NCBI RefSeq assembly: GCF_000376805.1
Contig: NZ_AQXT01000002.1
Coordinates: 620,001-684,000 of the forward strand
Reading direction: 5' to 3'
DNA: 64,000 nucleotides
From: Henriciella marina DSM 19595
GTDB taxonomy: Bacteria; Pseudomonadota; Alphaproteobacteria; Caulobacterales; Hyphomonadaceae
The notes under the pieces: model-generated
Database searches by the model: none
What the model was told of the DNA's origin: nothing
What the model saw: only the letters and a program-made list of their open reading frames with translations
In this document: positions 37,755 to 46,524 of the stretch, piece after piece
How positions within the stretch are numbered: the stretch's first letter is position 1
Layout: each line of letters opens with the position of its first letter
Translations under genes and position numbers: made by a program

Positions 37755-38000
37755 ATGAAAGATTGGTGTAACAACGAAGGTGCAAAACGTCTTCGTGAAA
37801 AAATTCGTGAGTACTGGGCCGAGCGCGGTTTTGAAGTTGATGTTGACCTCGTCGATGCAGGCTTCGTTCCGGCGATGCGTAGTGCCCGCACAGACCTGCG
37901 TAGCAATATGGTGAACGGCATGCCCCGCCGCCGCATTGCGAAAACGCAGGAAGAAGTTCGGACGACCTATCGTCCGAACGAAGTCGCAGAAGCCGCCTAG
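37755..38000 (+). CDS. Small conserved hypothetical protein
   Basis: An 81-residue charged protein beginning MKDWCNNEGAKRLREKIREYW, then GFEVDVDLVDAGFVPAMRSART and SNMVNGMPRR. I believe similar small proteins occur across alphaproteobacteria, but I know no function. No membrane segment or signal peptide is present; a basic C-terminal half might bind nucleic acid. GGAGAG precedes ATG 37755 at good spacing. It has a long upstream region with operator-like palindromes, so it may be tightly regulated. The stop overlaps the gph stop in CTAG. Confidence 0.85.
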   Translation: MKDWCNNEGAKRLREKIREYWAERGFEVDVDLVDAGFVPAMRSARTDLRSNMVNGMPRRRIAKTQEEVRTTYRPNEVAEAA

Positions 38001-38683
38001 GCTTCTACCAGCGACAGGATCGCGTCCATTACCCCGTCATAGGTCGAAACCTCAAAAGCGGTTTCTTCCGTATTTTCAGGGTAGGGGCCGTATCCAAATG
38101 TAACAAACACAAAAGGCAGTCCGGCATTCCGGGCTGCCTTTTCGTCTGTCTGGCTGTCGCCTATCATGATCGCCCGCCGGTCATCGCCGCCAGCTCTCTT
38201 GATAGACTGAAGGATATGGTCGCCAGAGGGCTTCTTCTCCGGCACCGCGTCCGCGCCGCAAATGCTTGCAAACTTTGTCGTTAGCCCAAGGGCGTCCAGA
38301 AGGGTTTCGGCAAGGTACTGGGTCTTGTTCGTGCAGACTGAGAGCGTGGCGCCGCGCTCTGTAAGGCCATCCAGCGTCGCTATAGCCCCTTCGAAAGGCT
38401 TGCTTCTGGCGCAGATATTCGCCTCATAGTAGGACAGAAAGACCTGCCAGAGCGCTTCGCCGTCAGCTTCATCAGCCCCAACGCCTTGGTAGGCCAGACC
38501 CTTTTCGATCATGGCCTTTGCGCCCTGGCCGATCATGTGCCTGATGCTATCGAATGGGACCGGCTTGAAGCCAGCGTCTTCGAGACAGTGATTCAAAGCA
38601 AGATGAAGATCGGGCGCTGTGTCGACGAGCGTGCCATCGAGATCAAAAACCACGGTCCAGCCTGAAAGGGTGTCGGAAGTCAT
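37997..38683 (-). CDS. gph: Phosphoglycolate phosphatase-like HAD hydrolase
   Basis: A 228-residue HAD-superfamily phosphatase with motif I FDLDGTLVDTAPDL near residues 12-25, motif II SVCTNKTQ near residue 117, motif III Lys in EKKPSGDH near residue 153, and motif IV IGDSQTDEKAARNAG near residue 174. The cap domain matches phosphoglycolate phosphatases, which recycle 2-phosphoglycolate from DNA repair or metabolism. ATG 38683 was chosen; the frame upstream overlaps divergent glmU and is not coding. 78 bp separate the two starts. Confidence 0.92.
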   Translation of the reverse strand: MTSDTLSGWTVVFDLDGTLVDTAPDLHLALNHCLEDAGFKPVPFDSIRHMIGQGAKAMIEKGLAYQGVGADEADGEALWQVFLSYYEANICARSKPFEGAIATLDGLTERGATLSVCTNKTQYLAETLLDALGLTTKFASICGADAVPEKKPSGDHILQSIKRAGGDDRRAIMIGDSQTDEKAARNAGLPFVFVTFGYGPYPENTEETAFEVSTYDGVMDAILSLVEA

Positions 38684-38761
38684 GTCGGCTTGTTCTATCC
38701 TCTCGCAACGAGTCGTCTGATGGTTTAGGCGACATGGCGAAGCAGAACGAGACTTTTGAAC

Positions 38762-40114
38762 ATGCAGGACCGGGCGGCGCTCATTCTGGCAGCAGGCCAG
38801 GGCACACGAATGAAGTCGGAGCTTCCCAAAGTGCTCCACAAGGTCGGCGGCAGGGCCATGCTCGACTGGTCGATCGATCTGGCAAGGCGTGCAGGCTGCA
38901 GCCGCATCATTGTCGTCGTCAGCGCCGGGTCGCAGCAACTTCAGCAGCATGTCACCAATGTGCTGGGTGACGATGCCTTCGTCATTCAGGATCCGCCGCT
39001 TGGGACAGGCCATGCCGTGCGCGCAGCGGAAGACGCGCTGAAGGATTTTGCGGGCAATCTGATTGTTCTTTATGGCGACTGTCCTCTTATCCCCGAGACG
39101 GCAGTAAGCGCGCTTTTTGATGAGCTATCCGGCGAGGCAGACCTCGGTGTGCTCGGCTTCGAGGCTGAAGACCCTGGCGCTTATGGACGGTTGATCAGGA
39201 ACGCTGATGGCAATCTTGAAGGTATCGTTGAAGCGAAAGAGGCGTCGCCAGAACAGCTGGCGATCAATCTTTGCAATTCAGGCGTCATGGCTGGCGCTTG
39301 CGATCTTGTCTTCGACCTCCTCTCGAAGGTCACGAACGATAATGCCAAGGGCGAATACTACCTTACGGACATCGTCGGACTGGCGCACGCTGCCGGGTCT
39401 GTCTGCCGCGCGGTGACCTGCGACGAGGATGACGTGCTCGGCGTCAATTCCCGTGTCGAACTGGCTGCGGCGGAAGCCATCTTCCAGGCAAAAACGCGAA
39501 GCGCGTTCATGAAAGCCGGCGTGACGCTGACCGCGCCGGAAACGGTGTTCTTCTCCTATGACACCGAGATCGGCGCTGATGTCATGATCGAACCGAACGT
39601 CGTTTTCGCAACCGGTGTGCACGTGCAACCCAAAGCGCGAATTCGCGCCTTCTCTCATCTTGAAGGCGCACAAGTTCGATCGGGCGCGGAGATCGGCCCA
39701 TATGCACGTCTGCGCCCCGGGGCCGATATCGGGGAGAATGCCCGTATCGGAAACTTTGTCGAAGTGAAGAATACCGCCGTCGGCGAGGGCGCAAAGGCAA
39801 ATCATCTCGCCTATCTTGGAGATGGCGCGATTGGCCCGGGCGCGAATATCGGGGCAGGGACGATTTTCTGTAATTATGACGGCTTCCTGAAATACCGCAC
39901 CAGCATCGGCGCTGGCGCCTTTGTCGGCTCCAATAGTGCACTGGTTGCGCCGGTCTCCATCGGCGAGGGCGCCATTGTCGGCTCAGGATCTGTTATAACG
40001 AATGACGTGTCGCCGGACGCACTTGCCCTTGGCCGTGGCCAGCAGGTTGAAAAGCCCGGCTGGGCCAAGGGTTTTCGCGAAAAGAAAAAGCGCGAAAAGT
40101 CGTCCAAGCGTTGA
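38762..40114 (+). CDS. glmU: Bifunctional UDP-GlcNAc pyrophosphorylase / GlcN-1-P acetyltransferase
   Basis: A 450-residue enzyme making UDP-GlcNAc for peptidoglycan and lipid A. The uridyltransferase domain (residues 1-230) opens with LILAAGQGTRMKSELPKVLH and has LYGDCPLI near residue 103. The C-terminal half is a left-handed beta-helix of hexapeptide repeats (IGPYARLRPGADIGENARIGN near residue 315) with the acetyltransferase site at NHLAYLGDG near residue 345 and NYDGFLKYRT near residue 370. ATG 38762 has no clear Shine-Dalgarno; TTG 38756 is possible. Confidence 0.97.
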   Translation: MQDRAALILAAGQGTRMKSELPKVLHKVGGRAMLDWSIDLARRAGCSRIIVVVSAGSQQLQQHVTNVLGDDAFVIQDPPLGTGHAVRAAEDALKDFAGNLIVLYGDCPLIPETAVSALFDELSGEADLGVLGFEAEDPGAYGRLIRNADGNLEGIVEAKEASPEQLAINLCNSGVMAGACDLVFDLLSKVTNDNAKGEYYLTDIVGLAHAAGSVCRAVTCDEDDVLGVNSRVELAAAEAIFQAKTRSAFMKAGVTLTAPETVFFSYDTEIGADVMIEPNVVFATGVHVQPKARIRAFSHLEGAQVRSGAEIGPYARLRPGADIGENARIGNFVEVKNTAVGEGAKANHLAYLGDGAIGPGANIGAGTIFCNYDGFLKYRTSIGAGAFVGSNSALVAPVSIGEGAIVGSGSVITNDVSPDALALGRGQQVEKPGWAKGFREKKKREKSSKR

Positions 40115-40126
40115 AGGAGTATAAAA

Positions 40127-40825
40127 GTGGCATTTGAACGCGAAAAAGAGAACGCTGCGACGGCCGCGCTGGAATTTGTCGAGGACGGCATGACGCTCGG
40201 TCTTGGTACGGGATCGACGGCGAAGTTCTTCGTCGAGGCGCTGGCCGATGAGGTCGCGGACGGCTTAATGGTCCGCTGCGTCCCGACAAGCGAAGAAACG
40301 CGCCGTCTTGCTGAATCGCTAGGCATTTCTCTGGTTCCCGTCGAACAGGTTGACCGTATTCACCTGACGGTTGATGGCGCTGATGAGCTTGATGAGCAAG
40401 CCCAGCTTATCAAAGGCGGCGGCGCGGCGTTGCTGCGTGAAAAAATTATCGCCAATGCAAGCGATCTCATGGTCGTGATCGCGGATCCATCGAAACAGGT
40501 CGATGTGCTTGGCTCTTTTCCGTTGCCCGTCGAGGTGACGCCGTTTGGGTTCACCATCACCGCGAAAAAAGTCTTTGACGCGCTTCGCACATCCGGTGTT
40601 TCGCGGCCGAGAATAGACGTTCGCAAGGGAAGCGGGAACAAGCCGCTGGTCACCGATGGCGGCAACTTCATTCTCGATTGCGCCTGTTCGGTCATTCCCG
40701 ATGCGCCCTATGCGGCCCAGCTTCTGTCGGCCATACCGGGCGTCGTCGAGCATGGTCTGTTCATCGGACTGGCCCGAACGGTCATCATCGGCAGCGACGA
40801 TGGTGCTTCAATATTTGAATATTGA
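40127..40825 (+). CDS. rpiA: Ribose-5-phosphate isomerase A
   Basis: A 232-residue isomerase of the pentose phosphate pathway. Signature elements: GLGTGSTAKFFVEAL near residues 25-39, HLTVDGADELDE near residue 79 with the active-site Asp residues, and IKGGGAALLREKI near residue 92 with the catalytic Glu and Lys. The GTG start at 40127 is supported by AAGGAG directly after the glmU stop, so the two are likely co-transcribed. Confidence 0.97.
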   Translation: MAFEREKENAATAALEFVEDGMTLGLGTGSTAKFFVEALADEVADGLMVRCVPTSEETRRLAESLGISLVPVEQVDRIHLTVDGADELDEQAQLIKGGGAALLREKIIANASDLMVVIADPSKQVDVLGSFPLPVEVTPFGFTITAKKVFDALRTSGVSRPRIDVRKGSGNKPLVTDGGNFILDCACSVIPDAPYAAQLLSAIPGVVEHGLFIGLARTVIIGSDDGASIFEY

Positions 40826-40880
40826 TCGCCGCGCAGCCACCTAGGCACGCAGACCCGATGATATTTGAAGGATGAACTCT

Positions 40881-42281
40881 ATGGCTGATGCTGGATACGA
40901 CTATGACCTGTTCGTGATCGGAGCAGGTTCGGGCGGTGTCAGGGCGGCCAGGATTGCCGCGCAGTCCGGCGCCCGCGTTGCGATTGCAGAGGAATACCGC
41001 ATTGGCGGGACTTGCGTTATCCGGGGCTGCGTCCCGAAGAAGTTCATGGTCTACGCCAGCGATTATGGCCGCAAGCTCCAGGAAGCGCGCGACTATGGGT
41101 GGAAGATCGAGAGCGACGGTTTCGATTTCGAGCGTTTCATGTCGAATATGCACGCTGAGGTCGACCGGCTCTCGGGTATCTATCTTCGCAACCTTGCCAA
41201 TGCTGGCGTCGATGTTTTCGAGGAGCGCGCTGAGCTTTCTGACGCCAATACGGTCGTCCTCAAGGAAAGCGGAAAAACCTTCAGCGTCGACAAGGTCCTG
41301 ATCGCAACCGGTGGAACGCCCTGGCGGCCATCGCCTGAGGAGCTACCTGGCGTCGAGCACACCATGTCGTCGAACGAAGTGTTCCAGCTTGATGAGCTGC
41401 CCAAGCACATCGTCATCGCGGGCGGAGGGTACATCGCCTGCGAATTCGCACACATCTTTGCAGGTCTCGGCGTTGAGACCTGTCTTGTCTATCGCGGCGA
41501 TACCGTCCTCAATGGCTTCGACTGGGACGTGCGAACTGCCGTCCACGAGGGGCTCAAGGAAGCAGGCATCCGGGTCATTACCTCGGCCGTGTTCGAGGAA
41601 ATCCAGGAAGTCGAAGGCGAAGCGTGCCCCTATTGCGTCAAGCTCAGCAATGGAATGGAGCTCAACGCCGACAAGATCCTGATGGCTGTCGGCCGCCGTG
41701 CGGCAACAGATGGCCTCGGATGTGATGCAGCTGGTGTGAAGCTTGCTGAAAACGGCTCCATCATCGTGGACGACGCGTCCCGCACCAGCGTGCCGAACAT
41801 CTTTGCGGTTGGCGACGTAACCGACCGGATCCAGCTCACACCTGTTGCCATTCGCGAAGGTCACGCCTTTGCCGACACCATCTACAATGACAAGGTTTGG
41901 AGTTTTGAGCACGACAATGTCGCCTCTGCCGTTTTCACACAGCCTGAGGTCGGCACTGTGGGTATGAGCGAGGCAGAAGCGCGCAAGGCCTTCAAGAACG
42001 TCGATATTTACAAGACGCGGTTCCGGCCAATGAAGACGATGCTGCTTGATGATCCCGAGCGGGTCATGATCAAGCTGGTCGTGAACGCGGACGATGATCG
42101 CGTCGTTGGCGTGCATATCGTCAGCCCTGACGCCGGTGAGATGATCCAGATGATTGGCGTTGCCGTGAAGATGGGCGCCACGAAGGCACAGTTCGACGCG
42201 ACCTGCGCCGTCCACCCGACGATTGCGGAGGAAATTGTCACCCTTCGCCAGAAATGGGTGCCGGACACCGAACCTGCCTAG
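40881..42281 (+). CDS. gor: Glutathione-disulfide reductase
   Basis: A 466-residue FAD/NADPH disulfide reductase. FAD-binding IGAGSGGVRAARIAA near residues 14-28, redox-active disulfide in GGTCVIRGCVPKKFM near residues 43-57, NADPH-binding GGGYIACEFAHIFAGLG near residue 178, second FAD motif VPNIFAVGDVTDR near residue 305, and the C-terminal catalytic His-Glu in CAVHPTIAEE near residue 443. It completes the glutathione couple with gshA. ATG 40881 has AAGGA 8 nt upstream, whereas ATG 40872 would directly abut it. Confidence 0.96.
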   Translation: MADAGYDYDLFVIGAGSGGVRAARIAAQSGARVAIAEEYRIGGTCVIRGCVPKKFMVYASDYGRKLQEARDYGWKIESDGFDFERFMSNMHAEVDRLSGIYLRNLANAGVDVFEERAELSDANTVVLKESGKTFSVDKVLIATGGTPWRPSPEELPGVEHTMSSNEVFQLDELPKHIVIAGGGYIACEFAHIFAGLGVETCLVYRGDTVLNGFDWDVRTAVHEGLKEAGIRVITSAVFEEIQEVEGEACPYCVKLSNGMELNADKILMAVGRRAATDGLGCDAAGVKLAENGSIIVDDASRTSVPNIFAVGDVTDRIQLTPVAIREGHAFADTIYNDKVWSFEHDNVASAVFTQPEVGTVGMSEAEARKAFKNVDIYKTRFRPMKTMLLDDPERVMIKLVVNADDDRVVGVHIVSPDAGEMIQMIGVAVKMGATKAQFDATCAVHPTIAEEIVTLRQKWVPDTEPA

Positions 42282-42335
42282 AACGCGCCGGCAAAAACAC
42301 AGTAGAATTTGCCCTTGCGAGCGCGCTTTTCGCTT

Positions 42336-42377
42336 ATGACAGCAACGAACTGGATGCAGATGATTGGTGTGTGGTAA
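42336..42377 (+). CDS. Putative Trp-containing leader peptide of the DAHP synthase gene
   Basis: A 13-codon ORF, MTATNWMQMIGVW followed by TAA, in the 150-bp gap before the class II DAHP synthase. Two of 13 codons are TGG, the second being the last sense codon, as expected of a peptide that senses charged tRNA-Trp. It overlaps the first arm of the alternative hairpins described in the next entry. No Shine-Dalgarno is visible, so it would need weak or leaderless initiation; rhizobial trpL is known for leaderless translation. Chance cannot be excluded. Confidence 0.5.
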   Translation: MTATNWMQMIGVW

Positions 42378-42416
42378 AACTTGCCCATCCGATAGCAGGC
42401 GGGTAAGACGCCCCGC
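42351..42416 (+). promoter_or_regulatory. Attenuator-like set of alternative hairpins before DAHP synthase
   Basis: Three pairings compete. 1:2 is GGATG (42352-42356, overlapping the first Trp codon) with CATCC (42386-42390). 2:3 is CTTGCCC (42380-42386) with GGGTAAG (42401-42407), one G-U. 3:4 is GCGGG (42399-42403) with CCCGC (42412-42416). Segment 3 cannot be in 2:3 and 3:4 together. The 3:4 stem ends just before the Shine-Dalgarno (TGGAGAG) and is not followed by a U-run, so control might act on translation or Rho rather than intrinsic termination. Confidence 0.5.
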
Positions 42417-42431
42417 TCTGGAGAGAAGAAC

Positions 42432-43811
42432 ATGACCTGGACGCCAAACAGCTGGAGGGCAAAGCCCGCCAACCACATTCCGGACGATTATCCGGACGCA
42501 AAAGCTCTTGCAGACGTAGAGAGCCGCCTGAAGGCGTTTCCGCCGCTGGTGTTTGCGGGCGAAGTGCGCCGTCTGAAGCAACAACTCGCGACCGTATCGG
42601 CTGGCGAAGCCTTTCTGCTTCAGGGCGGCGATTGCGCCGAGAGCTTCAAGGAATTCAGCGCCGACAACATCCGCGATACGCTGCGGGTCATGCTTCAGAT
42701 GGCGGTTGTGCTGACCTTTGCCGCCTCCAAACCCGTTGTGAAGGTCGGCCGTCTGGCAGGCCAGTTCGGCAAGCCGCGCTCCTCGCCGCTCGAGACCATC
42801 GATGGCGTGACGCTGCCATCCTATCGCGGCGACAACATCAACGGTATGGACTTCACTGAAGAAGCGCGCCTTCCTAATCCGGAACGCCTCATTCAGAGCT
42901 ATTCCCAGTCAGCGTCGACCCTGAACCTCGTTCGCGCCTTCTCGCATGGTGGTTATGCCGACCTCGCCAACGTCCATCGCTGGATGCTCGGTTTTGTTGA
43001 TCGCTCGCCTCAGGGCGAACGCTACAAGGCGCTGGCTGAACGCATCACCGACGCGCTCTCCTTCATGGAAGCGTGCGGCGTCAGCTCGCAGACAGTGCCG
43101 CAGATGGCGCAGGTCGACGTCTACACCTCGCACGAGGCATTGCTCCTTGGCTTCGAGGAAGCGATGACCCGCGTCGATTCCACATCGGGCGACTGGTACG
43201 ACACCTCGGCGCACATGCTTTGGATCGGCCATCGCACGCGCCAGATCGATCATGCGCATGTCGAGTTTTGCAAGGGCGTGCACAATCCGCTTGGCATCAA
43301 GTGTGGCCCGGGCCTCGAAACCGAGGAGCTTCTGCGGCTCATTGAAACCCTGAACCCGAACGATGAGCCTGGCCGGATCACGCTGATTACGCGCTTTGGG
43401 TCGGAGGGCGTGAAAGAAGGCCTGCCGCCACTGGTGCGGGCCGTCAAGAAAAGCGGTCGCAATGTCATCTGGTCGTGTGACCCGATGCACGGCAACACGC
43501 TCAAGACCGAGAGCGGTTTCAAGACCCGCCCGGTCGACCGCATCCTGTCAGAGGTCAGCCAGTTCATCGATATCGTCTCTAGCGAGGGCTGCTATCCGGG
43601 CGGCGTACATTTCGAGATGACCGGCCAGGACGTCACGGAGTGTATTGGCGGGGCACAGGCGATCTCGGAAGCCGACCTGTCATCGCGTTACCACACTCAT
43701 TGTGATCCTCGTCTGAATGGCGAACAAGCGCTTGAACTTGCCTTCCTGATCGCAGAGAAGCTCCAGCTCATGAAAGAGGCGGTCAACGCCGAAGCTCGCC
43801 AGGCGAGCTGA
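42432..43811 (+). CDS. aroG: 3-deoxy-7-phosphoheptulonate (DAHP) synthase, class II
   Basis: A 459-residue first enzyme of the shikimate pathway (PEP plus erythrose-4-P), of the class II type found in plants, mycobacteria and many alphaproteobacteria. It begins [22 protein letters not shown], has [12 protein letters not shown] near residues 58-69 with the metal-binding Cys, [15 protein letters not shown] near residue 105, [16 protein letters not shown] near residue 265, KCGPGLE near residue 293 and [10 protein letters not shown] near residue 347. It is unrelated to E. coli AroFGH. Its upstream region may carry Trp-dependent control. Confidence 0.96.
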   Translation: MTWTPNSWRAKPANHIPDDYPDAKALADVESRLKAFPPLVFAGEVRRLKQQLATVSAGEAFLLQGGDCAESFKEFSADNIRDTLRVMLQMAVVLTFAASKPVVKVGRLAGQFGKPRSSPLETIDGVTLPSYRGDNINGMDFTEEARLPNPERLIQSYSQSASTLNLVRAFSHGGYADLANVHRWMLGFVDRSPQGERYKALAERITDALSFMEACGVSSQTVPQMAQVDVYTSHEALLLGFEEAMTRVDSTSGDWYDTSAHMLWIGHRTRQIDHAHVEFCKGVHNPLGIKCGPGLETEELLRLIETLNPNDEPGRITLITRFGSEGVKEGLPPLVRAVKKSGRNVIWSCDPMHGNTLKTESGFKTRPVDRILSEVSQFIDIVSSEGCYPGGVHFEMTGQDVTECIGGAQAISEADLSSRYHTHCDPRLNGEQALELAFLIAEKLQLMKEAVNAEARQAS

Positions 43812-43829
43812 CTTTAGGGGGATATCGCT

Positions 43830-45224
43830 GTGTATCGCAGGCGGGTCTGGCCCGCCTGGGCGCGGCCATCTGATATTGCAGATCTGTTGAGGCTATCGGG
43901 TCCGATCGCGGTTTCGCGCGCGGCAATGATGCTTATGGGTCTGACGGATGTGATCGTTCTCGGCCAGAACGCTCCGTCAGAACTTCCTTATGTCCTGAAT
44001 TCGTGGCTGCCGATTGGCGTCTCGCTCGGTCTCACCATGGGGCTACTGTTAGGCGTATCGGTCCTCACGGCTGAACTTGCAGGCGTAGGCCGGGGCGCTG
44101 AAACCGGCCGGATCTTCAGGCGCGGCATCAAATTCTCGCTCTGGTTCGGCGTGCTCCTGACCGGCTGTATCATCCTGCTCGTCGGTCCTATGTTTCGCGC
44201 GCTGGGCTTTGAGGAGGCTGTTGCGTCCGGCACGGCTTCGGTTTCCAGGATTCTCGCGCTCGGCCTGATCGGTCACATGCTGACCCATGTGGCAGGCTCA
44301 TATCTTGAGGCGCTGCGTCGGCCACTGGTTGTGACCGGCATCATGTATTTTGGCGTGCTAGTGAACCTCATCATCGATCTGGCGGTCGTTGCCGGCTGGT
44401 GGGGCATGCCAAAAATGGGCGCGGATGGCGTCGCCATCGCGACCACCGGAACACGCTGGTTCCTAGTGATCCTGTTTCTGGTCGCCGTGGCCCGGTTTAC
44501 ACCTGCCTTCAAAGCCTCGCCAGAAGGGCCCCCGGATGAGAACAGGCGGCAGTTCTCGGTCGGGTACGGCATGGCCGTATCGAACGTCGCGGAATGGGGC
44601 GGGTTCAATTTCACCTTTGTGGTGGCAACCTGGATCAGCACCGCAGCGACAACGATCTACGGTATGGCCGTCCATGTCATCGGCTTCTGCTTCATGGCCT
44701 TTCTCGGCCTTGGCACCGCGACAAGCGTTCGCGTGGCCGAAGCCTATGGCCGCAAGAATGCAGACCAGGTTCGGGATGCCTCACGTCTGGGCGTCATCGC
44801 GTGTGGCATTGTCGGTGTGGTGCTGGGTGTTCTGGTCTGGCTGTTTCAGTCGCCGCTGGCCTCACTTCTGGTGAGGTCTGACGCGGAAGTGGCGGACATC
44901 GCGATCCGGCCTGAACTCATCCCGGTGATCGGGTTCACCGCATTTGTGATTGTCTTCGACGGATTGCAGAATGTCGCTTCGATGGCGTTGCGCGCCCAGA
45001 ACGTGATCTGGCCGCCAACCTTCATCCACGTCGGATCCTACTTCCTGATCATGATCCCGGCGACCTGGTACTTGGGGCTGGTGCAGGGTCAGGGGGCAAT
45101 CGGCATGATGTACGGCGTGCTGATCGCATCTATATTCGCCGGCATCCTGCAAACGCTGCTGCTAGAACGAAAAGCGGCGCGCCGGCTGAAGCCAACGCGC
45201 CGCTCTCGGCAGTCTGCTTTGTAG
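43830..45224 (+). CDS. MATE-family multidrug/sodium antiporter
   Basis: A 464-residue inner-membrane protein with about 12 helices in two MatE halves; the first starts near LRLSGPIAVSRAAMMLMGLTDVIVLG and the second near GYGMAVSNVAEWGGFNFTF. Substrates are usually cationic drugs or metabolites exchanged for H+ or Na+; the actual one is unknown. GTG start at 43830 with AGGGGG upstream. Only 18 bp separate it from the DAHP synthase stop. The end of the gene contains a hairpin that probably terminates the convergent HU gene. Confidence 0.93.
   Translation: MYRRRVWPAWARPSDIADLLRLSGPIAVSRAAMMLMGLTDVIVLGQNAPSELPYVLNSWLPIGVSLGLTMGLLLGVSVLTAELAGVGRGAETGRIFRRGIKFSLWFGVLLTGCIILLVGPMFRALGFEEAVASGTASVSRILALGLIGHMLTHVAGSYLEALRRPLVVTGIMYFGVLVNLIIDLAVVAGWWGMPKMGADGVAIATTGTRWFLVILFLVAVARFTPAFKASPEGPPDENRRQFSVGYGMAVSNVAEWGGFNFTFVVATWISTAATTIYGMAVHVIGFCFMAFLGLGTATSVRVAEAYGRKNADQVRDASRLGVIACGIVGVVLGVLVWLFQSPLASLLVRSDAEVADIAIRPELIPVIGFTAFVIVFDGLQNVASMALRAQNVIWPPTFIHVGSYFLIMIPATWYLGLVQGQGAIGMMYGVLIASIFAGILQTLLLERKAARRLKPTRRSRQSAL
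45166..45204 (-). terminator. Terminator of the HU gene inside the MATE 3' end
   Basis: On the minus strand a 9-bp stem, AGCGGCGCG/CGCGCCGCT (45196-45204 with 45173-45181), encloses a nested GGCT/AGCC pairing and is followed by TTTTCGTT. It lies 27 bp past the HU stop and within the MATE coding sequence. Confidence 0.6.
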
Positions 45225-45230
45225 GCAGAC

Positions 45231-45497
45231 CTAGATGTCTTTCAGAGCCGACGCAGGCTTGAAAGCGCCTGATGTCTTTTCTGCAATCTGGATCGTCTCG
45301 CCGGTGGCCGGGTTACGGCCTTCGCGCGCGCCACGGGTTTTGGCGTGGAAAGTACCAAAGCCAGCGATAGCGACCTGCTTACGGTCTTTCACTGCGCCTG
45401 AAATGGTATCGAAGACAGCGTCCACCGCTTTGCCGGCGTCTGCTTGTGACATGCCAGCAGATTCTGCGACGGCTTTTGTAAGTTCACCCTTATTCAT
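45231..45497 (-). CDS. hup: DNA-binding protein HU
   Basis: An 88-residue nucleoid protein: MNKGELTKAVAESAGMSQADA, GFGTFHAKTRGAREGRNPATGE with the DNA-wrapping beta-arm near residues 45-67, and the closing FKPASALKDI. It bends and compacts DNA as a dimer. ATG 45497 is supported by GAGGAG at good spacing; an open frame further upstream is not conserved. A terminator-like hairpin follows on its strand. Confidence 0.96.
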   Translation of the reverse strand: MNKGELTKAVAESAGMSQADAGKAVDAVFDTISGAVKDRKQVAIAGFGTFHAKTRGAREGRNPATGETIQIAEKTSGAFKPASALKDI

Positions 45498-45592
45498 TGG
45501 GCACTCCTCTTTGTTAACGGCGATTCTGTGCCGTGATAGTTTTCTACACGATTCGAATGGGGTGGATATGCTGAAAACCCAATAACGGCGGG

Positions 45593-46501
45593 CTATTTCA
45601 GCAGAATCCATCCCTCTTCCACCGCAATTTGCGCAATTTCTTCACCTGAGAGGCCCTCAGGCGGTCCGAACAGTCTGCCAAGACGTCCCGCCTCGTCGAG
45701 ACTGTAATAGTGACGGGCGAGGGCCTCGACCTGCGCCTGGTCCAGAACTTCTCCGGCACGAGGCTTCGCCTCAATGAGAGATGGGTAGACTTCTGCAAAC
45801 ACAATATCGGTGCCATCGAGCGCTTCGGCATCCATAGGTGCAAAGCCGGTTTCGAAAGGCCATATCCGACTATTGGGCAGCGACTGCCTGAGGCCGTAAA
45901 CGGCTGGTATCCCGAGAAGGGACTGGCTGCCCACAGACCCAGCGCCATAAAGCTGCCAACCGGATTTTGGCTTTGCCTTATAGTTCGCACGTACAAAGCG
46001 CTCGACGGTTCTATACTCATCGAGCGGAATGTCGTCGAAGTTGCCCTTCGTTGCAGTAAGGGTCGTCAGCCGGTCGCGGGCCGGTGCCCCCCAGAAAGGA
46101 AGCGGTCCTTTGGTCATGGCGTAGTTGAGGCTGGCGGCGACAGCGAAACGGGTGTTTGAATTGTCGGCTTTTTCCTTGATCTTCGTGGCCAGATATTCGT
46201 GCATCGCCTGCCAGGCAGGACGGTCCTGCGCGAGGCCGGCGAGCGCGGCTGTGCCGGCCGGATAACCAAGGCTGAAATCAAAGCCGATCAGCACTTTGTC
46301 GCCGCGGCGTACGAAGCGTTCGGCGAGGCCCTGTATCAGCTCACGCGCAGATTTCCGCGTCGACGGATTTGCCGATTGAAACTGGAATTTCAGGCGGGCA
46401 TCCCGCGCCAAGGCGCCAATCCAGACAGAATTGGCGCCCTGGGCCGGTTTGCTTGCCGCGCTCCAGTCGACGATGATGTAGGCGTCGAAGAGACGCGCCA
46501 T
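45593..46501 (-). CDS. Conserved hypothetical protein, possible RNase H-like fold
   Basis: A 302-residue cytoplasmic protein. It opens MARLFDAYIIVDWSAASKPAQG, a beta-strand with an acidic residue reminiscent of DUF429/RNase H-like folds, has LIGFDFSLGYPAG near residue 70, and DIVFAEVYPSL near residue 242 with another acidic strand. Relatives in alphaproteobacteria are sometimes annotated near cobalamin genes, without evidence I can use here. It lies 23 bp upstream of nothing clearly related: the next minus-strand gene upstream is the CurA-like reductase, whose stop is 23 bp away. Confidence 0.82.
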   Translation of the reverse strand: MARLFDAYIIVDWSAASKPAQGANSVWIGALARDARLKFQFQSANPSTRKSARELIQGLAERFVRRGDKVLIGFDFSLGYPAGTAALAGLAQDRPAWQAMHEYLATKIKEKADNSNTRFAVAASLNYAMTKGPLPFWGAPARDRLTTLTATKGNFDDIPLDEYRTVERFVRANYKAKPKSGWQLYGAGSVGSQSLLGIPAVYGLRQSLPNSRIWPFETGFAPMDAEALDGTDIVFAEVYPSLIEAKPRAGEVLDQAQVEALARHYYSLDEAGRLGRLFGPPEGLSGEEIAQIAVEEGWILLK

Positions 46502-46524
46502 AACTTACCTCCAGCCGGGTATGC

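Noticed and set aside
37634-37936. A 100-codon minus-strand frame over the small conserved gene
   Set aside because: Ser/Arg-rich shadow; the plus-strand frame has a good ribosome-binding site and protein-like composition.
41343-42584. A 413-codon open frame antisense to gor, and a 66-codon one over the DAHP synthase leader
   Set aside because: They mirror the codon periodicity of real genes on the other strand, show no domain or signal, and the forward genes are unmistakable.
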